A stretch of DNA of 64,000 nucleotides from Sodalis ligni (GTDB taxonomy: Bacteria > Pseudomonadota > Gammaproteobacteria > Enterobacterales > Enterobacteriaceae), in contig NZ_CP075169.1 in the NCBI RefSeq assembly GCF_016865525.2, positions 3,782,337 to 3,846,336 of the forward strand, in the 5' to 3' direction. Every line of letters starts with the position of its first letter. Position 1 is the first letter of the stretch. Below the pieces are notes generated by a model that worked only from the letters and a program-made list of their open reading frames with translations, was not told the origin of the DNA and did not search any database. Made by a program: the position numbers and the translations under genes. Shown here piece by piece: positions 10,427-19,722 of the stretch.

Positions 10427-11332
10427 TTATCGATAGTCTTGCCGGGCCTTGCTTGATTCCGTCTGAAGCCATTGACGAAAGCTGATGATGTGGGACTGGG
10501 ATTCGATGCCTTTCGGACAGACAAAATAGTAGGCGACCGGAGAAGGGAACGGCACGTCAAACAGCCTGACCAGGCTGCCGTCGCCGATCTCGGCTTCCAC
10601 ATGCCCGCTTCGCGCCAGCGCGATTCCCTGGCCCAACAGCGCCGCCTCGATAGTCATGTTGGTGTCGGCGAATCTGACGCTTTCCTTGAGGGCGGTGATG
10701 CCGACGCCTACTTGCCCAAACCAAACCTCCCATTTCGGCACCAGATCCGCGCCGTCACGCGTAAGCAGCGGGTAGCGCAGGAGTTCGGCGGGTTTGCCCG
10801 GCGCGCCGAAGCGACGCAGGAAATCAGGACTGGCAACCGGGAAAATCTGCTCCCTGAACATGAATTCCGAATACAGGGCCGGATAATTCCCGCTGCCGAA
10901 ACGGATCGCGACGTCCGACTCCGCGCTTGAAAAATGAATGGCCTGGTCAGTGGTTTCCAACGTGACCAGAATTTCCGGGTGCTGCCGGGACAGGCCCGGT
11001 AATCTGGGCAGCAGCCATTTCAGCGCGAAGGAGTAGGTCGTACTGACCCTAAGCCGGACCCTGCCCTTTTGCTCTCTCAAATCAGTGAGCGTCGCCTCCA
11101 GAGTCATGAAGAATTCACGCACGATAGGCGCGAGGGCCGCGCCGGCAGGCGTCAGGCTCAATGACTTGCCGCGCTGGAATAACTGCAGCCCCCAAAGCTC
11201 TTCGAGATTTTTCAGCTGATGGCTGACCGCGCTTTGGGTGATATGCAGTTCTTCTGCAGCGGCGGTGAATGTGGCGTGCCGTGTCGCAACCTCAAAGGCG
11301 CGCAGCGTGGCGGTGGGCGGCAGGTCTCTCAT
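10427..11332 (-). CDS. LysR family transcriptional regulator (GcvA-like)
   Basis: 301 residues. The N-terminal winged HTH is clear (TLRAFEVATRHATFTAAAEE, then LHITQSAVSHQLKNLE). The effector domain carries the GcvA-subgroup pattern ESDVAIRFGSGNYP and EAALLGQGIALA. LysR regulators usually control adjacent genes, here most simply the DMT transporter and panE-like gene downstream on the same strand. No palindromic T-N11-A site stands out in the short upstream region. Confidence 0.9.
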   Translation of the reverse strand: MRDLPPTATLRAFEVATRHATFTAAAEELHITQSAVSHQLKNLEELWGLQLFQRGKSLSLTPAGAALAPIVREFFMTLEATLTDLREQKGRVRLRVSTTYSFALKWLLPRLPGLSRQHPEILVTLETTDQAIHFSSAESDVAIRFGSGNYPALYSEFMFREQIFPVASPDFLRRFGAPGKPAELLRYPLLTRDGADLVPKWEVWFGQVGVGITALKESVRFADTNMTIEAALLGQGIALARSGHVEAEIGDGSLVRLFDVPFPSPVAYYFVCPKGIESQSHIISFRQWLQTESSKARQDYR

Positions 11333-11493
11333 AATCGTGTTTCCTGGTGCGAGATTCGAAAATCAGCTTTATGAACAGAAACTCATGATAGAGCATTATA
11401 ACCCTGCGCCGATAGATGCCGATGTCTTGGCGCCTTTAACCCCTTGCCGTCAATGGCATCGCTCAGTCCGCCGGGACCCCCACCATGCCCTCT

Positions 11494-11751
11494 TTAAAAT
11501 GCAGCCGCTGCGTCAGGCAAATGGACAATGTTCAAAATGGTATCGAAGGACGCGGAAACCTGGCCGTCCTCGATTGTTGATAGGGTTGAAATGGACAACC
11601 CGCTTTTTTCCGCCAACTGTTCCAGCGTCCAGGCGCGTTCCTGGCGCATGGTTTTCATTCTCGCGCCAAAATCGAGCTCATTGGGCATCCCGGTTGCATC
11701 GTCTTGTTTGTTCCTCGCCATTCCTGCGCGGTGATGGCGATGTTTAATCAT
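11494..11751 (-). pseudogene. XRE-family regulator reduced to its HTH domain
   Basis: 85 codons. The Cro/C1-type HTH is intact (GARMKTMRQERAWTLEQLAE followed by KSGLSISTLSTIEDGQVSAS). Family members with this arrangement normally continue for about 100 residues into a cupin sensor domain. Here the frame ends DAAAAF and no cupin-like sequence follows, so this is probably the 5' end of a decayed XRE-cupin gene. A working minimal HTH protein cannot be excluded. The start may also be the internal ATG at 11721. Confidence 0.6.
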
Positions 11752-11812
11752 TGTGTGCTGCGCAATGCGCAGTATGATGGCGAGATATTGCCCATTGACG
11801 CTCGCGGCGCAT

Positions 11813-12808
11813 TTATCTAACGGTCACGTCCGGGCCGCCGCCGCTGAGCTCCGCCCGCATAATCAGTTTCCCCTGTAATAGCAGGATAACCGTACGCGCC
11901 AGCAGCAGGCCGATAATGGCATTGCTAAACAGGAACAGCGGCAAGGCGATGGCGTTGAACAGGCCGTCATTGCCGCCATGGCCGAGGCGCAGCGCGGTGT
12001 TTGCCAGTGCGGAGAAGCCGAAGGAGAAACTCCAGAAAGAAACGTTGAACGGCTGCGCCGCATACCAGGGAATCAATCGCAGCATAAACAGCAGTTGCAG
12101 TAGGCCGTAGCCGAACAGCATTTTGGCGAAGACATCGGTCTGGCCGCCGTCAACGCTCAAATAGGCGCTGCAGGCCACCAGCGCCGGCGCCAGCTGGATG
12201 CCCAGCGAGGGCCGCACTGCCGGCGGCAGCTCGCCGGCAGTGCGCATCCGCTGCAGTATGACCGGTTCAAGGCTTAACCATGAGAACACCCCGGCGCCTA
12301 AAAACAGAAATCCCAGATCGTGATAACCCAATGCGCCGCACGCCATGGCGCTGATAAAGTTATTGGCCACCGTCGGCAGATAGAGGCCGGGGGTGGTGGC
12401 GGTTTCCGGGTGGTCGCCGCGCCATAGCCCGGCGGTTTTCCAGGCGGCGTACAGCAACTGCAAAGAAGCGCCGAAGAGGAACAGTCCCACCGCCAGCGGC
12501 CGCAGATAAGGCGCTGCCCCGATGGAGACCAGCATGGTCGTGGCCGGAAACAAACTGACGTAGCTGCTCATCAGGGGATGGTGAATCTCCGCCAAAATCG
12601 TATGGGGATACTTCACCAGTCTGGTGATGAAGGTCAGCGACAGCGCCAGCCAAATCAACGTCGCCAACGCCACCAGCGCTTCGCCGATGGCCGCACTGAC
12701 CGGCCAGATGGTCGCCGCATAGCGCCAGGCAAAGCCCATGCCGATGATGCCCAGCACCATGCCGAAATAGCCGGCGGGAAGGTTGATAATTTGGTTTTTT
12801 TTATGCAT
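11813..12808 (-). CDS. tehA: TDT-family transporter, TehA-like
   Basis: 331 residues with ten membrane helices, matching the tellurite-resistance/dicarboxylate transporter (SLAC1-like anion channel) family. Family-like segments are [19 protein letters not shown] at the N-terminus, [19 protein letters not shown] and [20 protein letters not shown]. These inner-membrane proteins pass small anions; E. coli TehA was named for tellurite resistance when overexpressed. No tehB is adjacent. The start lacks an obvious Shine-Dalgarno sequence. It is divergent from the SDR at 13138. Confidence 0.85.
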   Translation of the reverse strand: MHKKNQIINLPAGYFGMVLGIIGMGFAWRYAATIWPVSAAIGEALVALATLIWLALSLTFITRLVKYPHTILAEIHHPLMSSYVSLFPATTMLVSIGAAPYLRPLAVGLFLFGASLQLLYAAWKTAGLWRGDHPETATTPGLYLPTVANNFISAMACGALGYHDLGFLFLGAGVFSWLSLEPVILQRMRTAGELPPAVRPSLGIQLAPALVACSAYLSVDGGQTDVFAKMLFGYGLLQLLFMLRLIPWYAAQPFNVSFWSFSFGFSALANTALRLGHGGNDGLFNAIALPLFLFSNAIIGLLLARTVILLLQGKLIMRAELSGGGPDVTVR

Positions 12809-13046
12809 TTTGTTTAACTATTAAAATGTATTTTAAATGCATCTTATCCATTTTCCACCGATTTCACCATAACCGAAAGATGACCTGCGTCATGGTTTCG
12901 CGCGTTTTTTCGCCCATGGATTACTTCGCATAACGACCTCGCCGCCGTACTCGGCCGTAACCGGAAAGTCATATTGAAAACAGCCTGGTCCGCGGAATGC
13001 CTCGGCAAATGAGGGTCAAAGCCGGCCCTGCCGGCAAAACCTTTTC

Positions 13047-13077
13047 TTGACAAGATAGATTCCGATGATCATATAAT
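13047..13077 (+). promoter_or_regulatory. Consensus sigma-70 promoter for the SDR at 13138
   Basis: A perfect -35 TTGACA (13047-13052) and a perfect -10 TATAAT (13072-13077) are separated by 19 bases, two more than optimal. It is followed at once by an inverted repeat, which suggests repression. Confidence 0.6.
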
Positions 13078-13100
13078 TTAGATTATAATCATAATCTAAA
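13077..13100. promoter_or_regulatory. Inverted repeat, candidate operator overlapping the -10 box
   Basis: TTTAGATTAT and ATAATCTAAA are exact inverted arms with a 4-base centre, and the inner GATTATAATC is itself palindromic. The position just after TATAAT would block transcription of the SDR gene. The repressor is not encoded next to it, so its identity is unknown. Confidence 0.6.
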
Positions 13101-13137
13101 TAAAACCAGGTTCATCTAGCCAAAAAAAGGAAAAACC

Positions 13138-13902
13138 ATGGAACTGTTAAAGAATAAAGTCGTGCTGGTCACCGGCGGCACCTCGGGTATCGGCCGGGCG
13201 AGCGCTATCCTGTTCGCCCGCGAAGGGGCAAAGGTAGCCCTCACCGGCCGGCAGGAACAGGCCGGACGCGACGTGGTGGCGGAAATAGAACACGCCGGCG
13301 GCAGCGCGCTGTTTATCCAGGCCGATCTTAACCAAACCGATGCCATCCCGGAGATAATCGCTCGGGTGGTGGACGAATACGGCAGGCTGGACTGCGCGTT
13401 CAATAACGCCGGCGTGTCCGGCGGCGGCCCCATCGAAACCCTGAATGAAGCCGTGTGGGATAACGTGGTGGACACCAACCTCAAGGCCGCCTTTTTCTGC
13501 CTGCAGGCAGAAGTGGCGCAAATGAAACGCCAAGGCCACGGCGGCGCCATTCTTTTTAACGGATCGGTACTGGCGAAGATAGCCCAGCCGGGGACCTCCA
13601 TATACAGCGCCAGCAAAGGCGGCATTGTCTCTCTGGCACAGGCGGCGGCGGTAGAGTTCGGACCGGTGGGTATCCGCGTGAATTCCATCAACCCGTCCAT
13701 CACCCGCACCCCCATGACCCTCTCACGCATCAGCACCGATGAACAGGGCCATGAATCCCACCCGTTCGGCGCGGGCATCCCCCTGGGCCGGCTGGCGGAA
13801 CCGGAAGAAATGGCCGAAGCGGCGCTGTTCCTGCTGTCCGACCGGTCCTCATACGTCACCGGCCAGGCGCTGGTGGTGGACGGCGGGCAGAGCGCGGTGT
13901 GA
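13138..13902 (+). CDS. SDR family oxidoreductase
   Basis: 254 residues, a classical SDR. It has the cofactor loop TGGTSGIG, the NNAGVSGGG strand, YSASK as active-site Tyr and Lys, the substrate-side loop INPSITRTPMT and the C-terminal VDGGQSA. The residues after the second beta strand (TGRQEQ) fit NADP or NAD equally. It is transcribed alone from the consensus promoter at 13047, convergent with the SDR at 14060. The upstream region carries an operator-like inverted repeat. Its substrate is unknown. Confidence 0.9.
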   Translation: MELLKNKVVLVTGGTSGIGRASAILFAREGAKVALTGRQEQAGRDVVAEIEHAGGSALFIQADLNQTDAIPEIIARVVDEYGRLDCAFNNAGVSGGGPIETLNEAVWDNVVDTNLKAAFFCLQAEVAQMKRQGHGGAILFNGSVLAKIAQPGTSIYSASKGGIVSLAQAAAVEFGPVGIRVNSINPSITRTPMTLSRISTDEQGHESHPFGAGIPLGRLAEPEEMAEAALFLLSDRSSYVTGQALVVDGGQSAV

Positions 13903-13982
13903 TGAGGCGCCGGCCATCCCGCACCGGTTATGGGTTTAGCCGTTCGCAGGCAAAGAGAAACAGAATGTGCCGTGGTGGGTGA

Positions 13983-14008
13983 AAACAGACGTCGGCAGGC
14001 GTCTGTTT
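13983..14008. terminator. Hairpin between two convergent SDR genes
   Basis: AAACAGACG (13983-13991) pairs perfectly with CGTCTGTTT (14000-14008). A-tract and T-tract ends on both strands would allow bidirectional termination of the convergent genes ending at 13902 and 14060. Confidence 0.6.
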
Positions 14009-14059
14009 ATGCATTCGCCGCGTCGCGGGGGAGGCCAGCGTCCCGCCCGGCCTCGGCGA

Positions 14060-14857
14060 TCAGGACATGATAAGACCACCGTCGATATTGATGGTTTGCC
14101 CGGTCAGATATCGGGCGTCATCGGACGCCAAAAACGCCACCAGCCCGGCCACATCCTCCGGCTGTCCCGCCCGTTTCAGGGGGATGCCCTGCACCCATTC
14201 AGCCATGAGTTCGCCCTTGCCGTAACGTTTTTCATCACTGCTGAGGAATTCGCCCCAGACCCGGTCGTTATAGTCCCACATTTCGCTTTCGATAATGCCG
14301 GGGCAGAACGCATTCACCGTAATATTGTGCGGGGCCAGCTCGTGGGCCATGCTTTGGGTAATACCGATAACGCCCATTTTGCTGGCGGCGTAATGGGGCG
14401 TGTAGATAAAGCCCTGCCGCCCTTGGCCGGAGGAGGTATTGATCAGGCATCCGGCCTGTTGTTTCACCATGATTTTTGCCGCTTCGCGGCAGCATAGCCA
14501 TACGCCGGTGGTGTTTACCGCCAGAACCCGCTCAAAATCGCTCTTCGGCATCGAGTCAAAATAATCGATGGTAATGACCCCCGCGTTCTGGATCGACACG
14601 TCCACCGCGCCGAACCTGGCCAACGCCTGCCGGTACAGATCCTGCACCTGCGTCTCATCGGTGACATCAACCTGCAAGGGTAAAATTTCCGCACCGTATT
14701 GTTGCCGCAACCGGTCGGCGGTGGCGAATATCCGTTCGGCGTTCGATACCATGACCAGATTCGCGCCGTCGCGGGCGAAACGTTCGGCGATGCCTGCGCC
14801 GATACCGCGACAGGCGCCGGTAATAACCACGGTTTTACCACTGAAATCTCGTTTCAT
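14060..14857 (-). CDS. SDR family oxidoreductase of the sugar ABC operon
   Basis: About 265 residues with classical SDR motifs: TGACRGIG, IQNAGV, YAASK and NIDGGLIMS. The ATG at 14857 shares its A with the TGA of the kinase remnant upstream, so translation was coupled. It is the last gene of the ribose-type ABC operon (20.8 to 14.1 kb). Together with the SDR at 19723 it probably oxidises or reduces the imported polyol or sugar. It is one of the few reading frames of this operon that is still complete. Confidence 0.85.
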   Translation of the reverse strand: MKRDFSGKTVVITGACRGIGAGIAERFARDGANLVMVSNAERIFATADRLRQQYGAEILPLQVDVTDETQVQDLYRQALARFGAVDVSIQNAGVITIDYFDSMPKSDFERVLAVNTTGVWLCCREAAKIMVKQQAGCLINTSSGQGRQGFIYTPHYAASKMGVIGITQSMAHELAPHNITVNAFCPGIIESEMWDYNDRVWGEFLSSDEKRYGKGELMAEWVQGIPLKRAGQPEDVAGLVAFLASDDARYLTGQTINIDGGLIMS

Positions 14858-15333
14858 CACTTCATCTCCACGTTATTTGAGGTTACATCCATCCCCCGCG
14901 TGACCTGCGGCCGCCACAGCGTTCGTTCTACGGCGGTTTGCCAATTCCGCCAAGATTCTTGTAACCGTGCATGCCGGTCCGCATCGGGTGTAAAAATATC
15001 GTGTTGCGGCAGTAAAGGCGCCAATGCCCCATCGTCCAGACCGTCCAGCGCCTTGCGCGCCAGCAATCCCGCGCCAATAGCCGAAAGTTCAGGCGTGTTG
15101 CTGCACGCGGCCACGTTATCCCCGCCGACCTGCCCAATCACCTCGCGCATCACCGCCAGCGATTGCGCGATAAGCGCCTCGCCGCGCTGTTCAACCCAGC
15201 CGGCCTGGGGCGTCTGTACGCTCAGCGGGCGCGAGGACTGGCACAACACCTGCCCGTGGGCATCAATGGCCACCGCTTTGGCGTTGCTGGTGCCTTCATC
15301 CAGCGCCACGATAATCCTGCGATGATCAGCCAT
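14857..15333 (-). pseudogene. FGGY-family sugar kinase with an internal deletion
   Basis: The 158-codon frame starts like an FGGY kinase (VALDEGTSNAKAVAID with the phosphate-binding loop, then QAGWVEQRGEALI). It jumps near codon 80 to the family's C-terminal part (TPELSAIGAGLLARKALDG), which normally lies about 300 residues further on. FGGY kinases are about 500 residues, so the central domain and catalytic Asp are gone while the ends stay in frame. The protein cannot phosphorylate a sugar. It overlaps the permease gene by eight bases and the SDR by one. The transketolase remnant of the same operon shows the same kind of lesion. Confidence 0.8.
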
Positions 15334-16402
15334 GACTCACCTCAGAGATCGGTTGTTGCGCCGCCTGCTGCTTTTTTTCATGACGCCGCATCAGCGTGAC
15401 CTTGCTTTGCAGGCGTTGCTGGAACTGGTCGATAACCACGGCGGTAACGATCACCAACCCCTTGATCACCATTTGCCAGAATTCGCTGACGCCCATCATG
15501 ACCAGCCCATCGGCGAGGAACACAATGACAAAAGCGCCGATAAGGGAGCCGAATACCCGCCCGCGCCCGCCGGATAACGCCGTGCCCCCAAGCACCGTGG
15601 CGCCGATGGCGTCCATCTCGAACATATTACCGGTCATCGGATGGGCGGTCTGCAACTGGGAGGCCACCACCAGCCCTACCAGCGCCGCGCACAGACCCGA
15701 GAAGGCATAGACGAAAATCTTTACTTTTATAATCGGCACACCGGCCAGGCGCGCGGCCGGTTCATTGCCGCCGATGGCGTAGATATAACGGCCCAGCGGC
15801 GTTTTTTTCGTCAGATAAATACCCAGCAAGACGATGGCTATCATCAGCCAAATCGGGTTATATACGCCCAGCACGGTGCCGGAGCCCAGGGTGGCGAACC
15901 CGGTATTGCCCAACGGTGCCAGTCCGGAAAGGTTGGGGAAGGTTTTACCGTCATTGGTCAGCAGCGCCGCGCCGCGCGCCACATACATCATGCCCAGGGT
16001 GCAAATAAAGGGCGCGACGCCCAGCCGGGTAATGACCAGGCCGTTAATGGCTCCGATGGCAGTACCGGCGACGGCTACCACGACAATCACCTCCATCACG
16101 TTCAAAAATAGCAGGTTGTCGCCCCACAGCGGCACGCCGAGGGTGAGCAGCGCGCCGCTGACCATGCCGCAAATACCGGCCACCGCCCCCACCGACAGAT
16201 CAATGCCGCCGGTCAGGATGACCAGAGTCATTCCCACCGCAAGTAAACCGGTGATGGCCACATGCTGGGTCATGATCAGCAGGTTGGAGGTGGTGATGAA
16301 ATTCGGCACCATGGCGCTGAAAAAACCGATGACGATTAACAGGGCGATAAAAGTGCGCGCTTTGAGCAAGTACATATAGACAAGATATTTTTGGCTTTGC
16401 AT
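15326..16402 (-). CDS. Ribose-type sugar ABC transporter permease (RbsC family)
   Basis: 358 residues, about ten helices, family BPD_transp_2. Diagnostic segments are LLAVGMTLVILTGGIDLSVG near the N-terminus and YAIGGNEPAARLAGV, the cytoplasmic loop touching the ATPase. GATVLGGTALSGGRGRVFGS comes later. It is the membrane channel for the sugar bound by the periplasmic protein encoded at 18687. The sequence is intact, but the ATPase upstream is frameshifted and the kinase downstream is gutted, so the importer is probably not working. Confidence 0.9.
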   Translation of the reverse strand: MQSQKYLVYMYLLKARTFIALLIVIGFFSAMVPNFITTSNLLIMTQHVAITGLLAVGMTLVILTGGIDLSVGAVAGICGMVSGALLTLGVPLWGDNLLFLNVMEVIVVVAVAGTAIGAINGLVITRLGVAPFICTLGMMYVARGAALLTNDGKTFPNLSGLAPLGNTGFATLGSGTVLGVYNPIWLMIAIVLLGIYLTKKTPLGRYIYAIGGNEPAARLAGVPIIKVKIFVYAFSGLCAALVGLVVASQLQTAHPMTGNMFEMDAIGATVLGGTALSGGRGRVFGSLIGAFVIVFLADGLVMMGVSEFWQMVIKGLVIVTAVVIDQFQQRLQSKVTLMRRHEKKQQAAQQPISEVSHG

Positions 16403-16411
16403 AACCTTTCC

Positions 16412-18002
16412 TTAATCGTGAGGCGTCGAAGCACGGATCAACGTTTCCCGGTCTATCCCGGCACGCGGCAGGTCGGCGGTGATTTTACCGTCTGCCATCA
16501 CTATCACCCGGTCCGCCAGTTGCATCACTTCGTCCAGCTCGGACGACGAGAACATAACGGCCAGCCCCTGTTGCGCCATGGCGCCGATCAGATGGTAGAC
16601 ATCGGTTTTCGCCCCCACGTCTATGCCCCGGGTGGGTTCATCAAGGAATACCACCAGCGGCTGGGTCATCAACGCTTTTCCCAGCACCACTTTTTGCTGG
16701 TTGCCCCGCTGAGGAAGTTACCGACAAATCGACATCGCTGACTTTGATTGCCAGCTTGTCAATCATCTGCCGGACCGAACCCGATTCCTTTTCGGCGCGG
16801 ATCGGCAGCAGGGTTTGCCAAAAGCGTTTACTGCACAGACTGGAGAGCGTCATATTGGCTTTGATCGACAACAGCTGGACCAGTCCTTCCGCCTGCCGAT
16901 CCTCCGGCACCAGCGCCATGCCCCGTTCCAGACGATGACGAAAGGAACATTGCTCGACGCGCCGGCCGCTAAGGGTTATTTCGCCGGCATCCTGTTTGAG
17001 CAGGCCGAGCAGGGTCTTGAACAGTTCGGTACGACCGGCGCCCAGCAAGCCATATACGCCTACCACTTCGCCCCGCTGCAATGTTAAATTGACGTCATTG
17101 AGCGCGTAGCCGCCGTTTTGATGCAACATCGTCAATCCTTGGGCACGCAGGACCTCCTCCCCTTTGACCGCGGGACAATAATCAAAATGCTTTGCCTTCT
17201 CCCCCACCATACTGGAGATGATCCACGGGATACTGGCTTGCGCAACCGCCCGCTCGTCGACAAATTTGCCATCGCGAAATACCGTAATATGATCGCCGAT
17301 GGCCATCAGCTCCTCCAGCCGGTGGGAAATATAGATAATGGTGACGCCACGATGTTTAAGCTGCCCGATGACATTAAAGAGTATTTTCACCTCGGACTGG
17401 CTCAGCGCCGACGTCGGCTCATCCATAATCAATACCCGCGTGTCCTTGGATAGCGCGCGGGCGATTTCCACCAGTTGCTGATGACCGATGGCCAGTTCAT
17501 CCAGCGGCGTCATCGGGTCTATATCCAGTTCCAGGCGATCGAGCAATGCTTTCGCCAACTGATACTGGTATGCCACGTTGATGAGGCCGTGCTGGAAAAA
17601 TTCATTACCGATAAAAATGTTGTCCATCACCGTCATATTGGGGAACAGGTTCAGTTCCTGGAAAATAATGCTGATGCCCAGCTTTTCCGCCTGCTGCGTA
17701 GACCCCAGAGACACCGTTTCGCCATCGAGCAGGATCAGCCCGCTGGTAGGCGTTTCCACGCCGGCCAGCATTTTCATCATGGTGGATTTGCCGGCGCCAT
17801 TTTCGCCGATCAACACGTTGACCTGGTTGCGATACACTCGATAGTCGACGTTATCCAGCGCAACAACGCCCGGATATAACCGCGAGACGCCGCGGGTTTC
17901 AATGATCACCGGCGTCCCTCGCCGCAGTGCAGCCCACGACGTAACCCGTTCATTAACGGGACGGGATGGTGGTTCGGCGGCGGTAATAGGTGGCTTTGCC
18001 AT
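16412..18002 (-). pseudogene. Ribose-type sugar ABC ATPase (RbsA family), frameshifted in the second ABC signature
   Basis: The gene spans about 530 codons with two nucleotide-binding domains. Domain 1 has Walker A GENGAGKST and Walker B VLIMDEPTSAL. Domain 2 has GLLGAGRTELF, its degenerate Walker A. The frame then fails exactly in the second signature, which should read SVTSLSGGNQQKV but shifts after SVTS. Two single-base losses restore it: one in the GGAAG context near 16713 and one in the C-run at 16704-16707. After them the other frame continues with VFLDEPTRGIDVGAK to the stop at 16412. The N-terminus carries a 30-residue leader before the first domain. Confidence 0.85.
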
Positions 18003-18012
18003 GGCGTTCTCC

Positions 18013-18630
18013 TTACGGCGTGATTTTGGCCGGGGTGATCAGCAACGGCGGCTGAGGGGTATCAAAAGCGCTGAACGCCCCATATACCGTGACTTTGCCG
18101 CCGACGGCAAACGTCCGTTGCGCAAAAGAGCCGATCGCCCGCTGATTGATCGCTTTACCGAAATCACCGAACAGATTCTGATCGTTAAAGTCGGCATAGC
18201 TCAGGCCGCGATAGCTATCGCGCAAATCGGTGCCGCGAAAGGTCGGTCCAATCTGCACCTTGACGTCTCCCACGCTTGCATCGTCGCTCTTTATCACGAT
18301 CTGGCCATTACGGGATGTGGTATTGACTTCAGTGATGGTTCCGGTCACCGAGACGGTAAATACGCAGGGGTTTTCTTCCTGGCTGCGATAGCCGTACTGT
18401 TGACAGGCGGTATCAAAATCCTTGGCCTGGCCGATTTGGGTAAGCAAGGTGCCCAGGGGTTTGGCCGAGGCGACCACCTGCGGAGCGATTTTCTGGTCGA
18501 ATAGCTGCGCCGCTTTGGCCATATTGGCATTCGGCGGATTTTTCAGGTCCGCCAATTGCTTCTCCGACACAATCCGGCAGCCGGATAACAGCAGAGACGC
18601 CATTACCGCCCATATGACGCGAGTAGACAT
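18013..18630 (-). CDS. DUF2291 lipoprotein of a sugar ABC operon
   Basis: 205 residues with a lipobox (LLLSGCRIVSE) and the DUF2291 body (YGYRSQEENPCVF, GTITEVNTTSRNG, LRDSYRGLSYADFNDQ). This family is found next to ribose-type ABC importers of pentoses and polyols and is presumed periplasmic and membrane-anchored; its role is not known. It lies between the binding protein and the ATPase, the usual position. The frame is intact. Confidence 0.85.
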   Translation of the reverse strand: MSTRVIWAVMASLLLSGCRIVSEKQLADLKNPPNANMAKAAQLFDQKIAPQVVASAKPLGTLLTQIGQAKDFDTACQQYGYRSQEENPCVFTVSVTGTITEVNTTSRNGQIVIKSDDASVGDVKVQIGPTFRGTDLRDSYRGLSYADFNDQNLFGDFGKAINQRAIGSFAQRTFAVGGKVTVYGAFSAFDTPQPPLLITPAKITP

Positions 18631-18686
18631 GAAGGGTTCTCCTTACGCGCCCCCGTTCAGCCCGGGGACGCCGCTGACGCCGGTTG

Positions 18687-19619
18687 TTACTGCTGATAAT
18701 GGAAATTGTTCACTTTATCGGCGTTGTTCTTTTTGATCAAAATGCCCCGGAACATGATGCGTTCTTTGCCGGTATAGCTGCCTTTTTGTAAATATTGATC
18801 CAGTATTTCAACACCTTGGGATGCAATGGCCTGTGCCTGCAACATGACGCTGGCGTAGAGGTCCCCGGCCTTGATGGCATCCCGTTCATCATTGCTGCCG
18901 TCAATCCCCACCACCGTGACATCGCTGCGCCCCGCGGCTTTTAACGCCGCTATGGCGCCCAGAGCCACCGGACCGTTACCGTTAATCACGCCCTTAATAT
19001 CCGGATGGGCCTGCAGAATGCTGTCCATGATGCGTTTGCCATCAAGCAGATTGCCTTTGGCATCCTGGCGGGCAATCATTTTCATATCCGGGTATTGGTC
19101 AATGACGTTATGAAATGATTTCGAACGGGTCACGCAGTTGTTATCTGCGAGATTACAGGTCAATTCGGCATAGCTGCCTTTCTCGCCCATTTTCTCAACG
19201 AATTCGTTGGCCACGTCGGAACCCGCCTGAAAGTTGTTGTGGGTGATTTGCGCCAGCGCCACCCCGTCCACCGGGATTTCACGGTTGATAAGCACCACCG
19301 GCACCCCCGCGTCTTTGGCCTGCTTCACCGCCGCCACGCTGGCCTGCGAGTCGGCGTTATCCAGCACGATGCCCTGCACCTTGCGGCCGATAACCAGGCT
19401 TATCAGCTCGCCCTGACGTCTGACATCTTCACCGTGCGACAATACCAGGGTTTTGTAACCCATCGACTGGGCTTTGGCTTCAGCGCCTTTGGCTTCGGCG
19501 GAGTAGTAAGGATTATCCAGGGAGTTGACCAGGATGGCGATGGTGCCTTTCTCGGCGGCAAGGGCGTACGGCAGGTAACAACTGGCGAGCAGGGCTAACA
19601 AGGTAAGATGTTTTTTCAT
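18687..19619 (-). CDS. Periplasmic sugar-binding protein (ribose-type)
   Basis: 310 residues with a cleavable signal peptide (MKKHLTLLALLASCYLPYALA, cleaved at ALA-A) and a Peripla_BP_4 body. Family segments are ILVNSLDNPYYSAEAKGAEA, VLDNADSQASVAAVKQA, VPVVLINREI and VVGIDGSNDERDAI. It captures the sugar for the permease and ATPase encoded downstream. With the SDRs, FGGY kinase and transketolase in the same operon, a tetritol, pentitol or branched pentose is a plausible ligand (inference). Confidence 0.9.
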   Translation of the reverse strand: MKKHLTLLALLASCYLPYALAAEKGTIAILVNSLDNPYYSAEAKGAEAKAQSMGYKTLVLSHGEDVRRQGELISLVIGRKVQGIVLDNADSQASVAAVKQAKDAGVPVVLINREIPVDGVALAQITHNNFQAGSDVANEFVEKMGEKGSYAELTCNLADNNCVTRSKSFHNVIDQYPDMKMIARQDAKGNLLDGKRIMDSILQAHPDIKGVINGNGPVALGAIAALKAAGRSDVTVVGIDGSNDERDAIKAGDLYASVMLQAQAIASQGVEILDQYLQKGSYTGKERIMFRGILIKKNNADKVNNFHYQQ

Positions 19620-19722
19620 AATATGTTCTCTCGTGGTTATTGTTATTTATCGTAGGTACAACGATCGTAGGTACAACGGGCGGATACTCTTTATTACCGG
19701 GATTCGTACCGCGGCGGACCAG

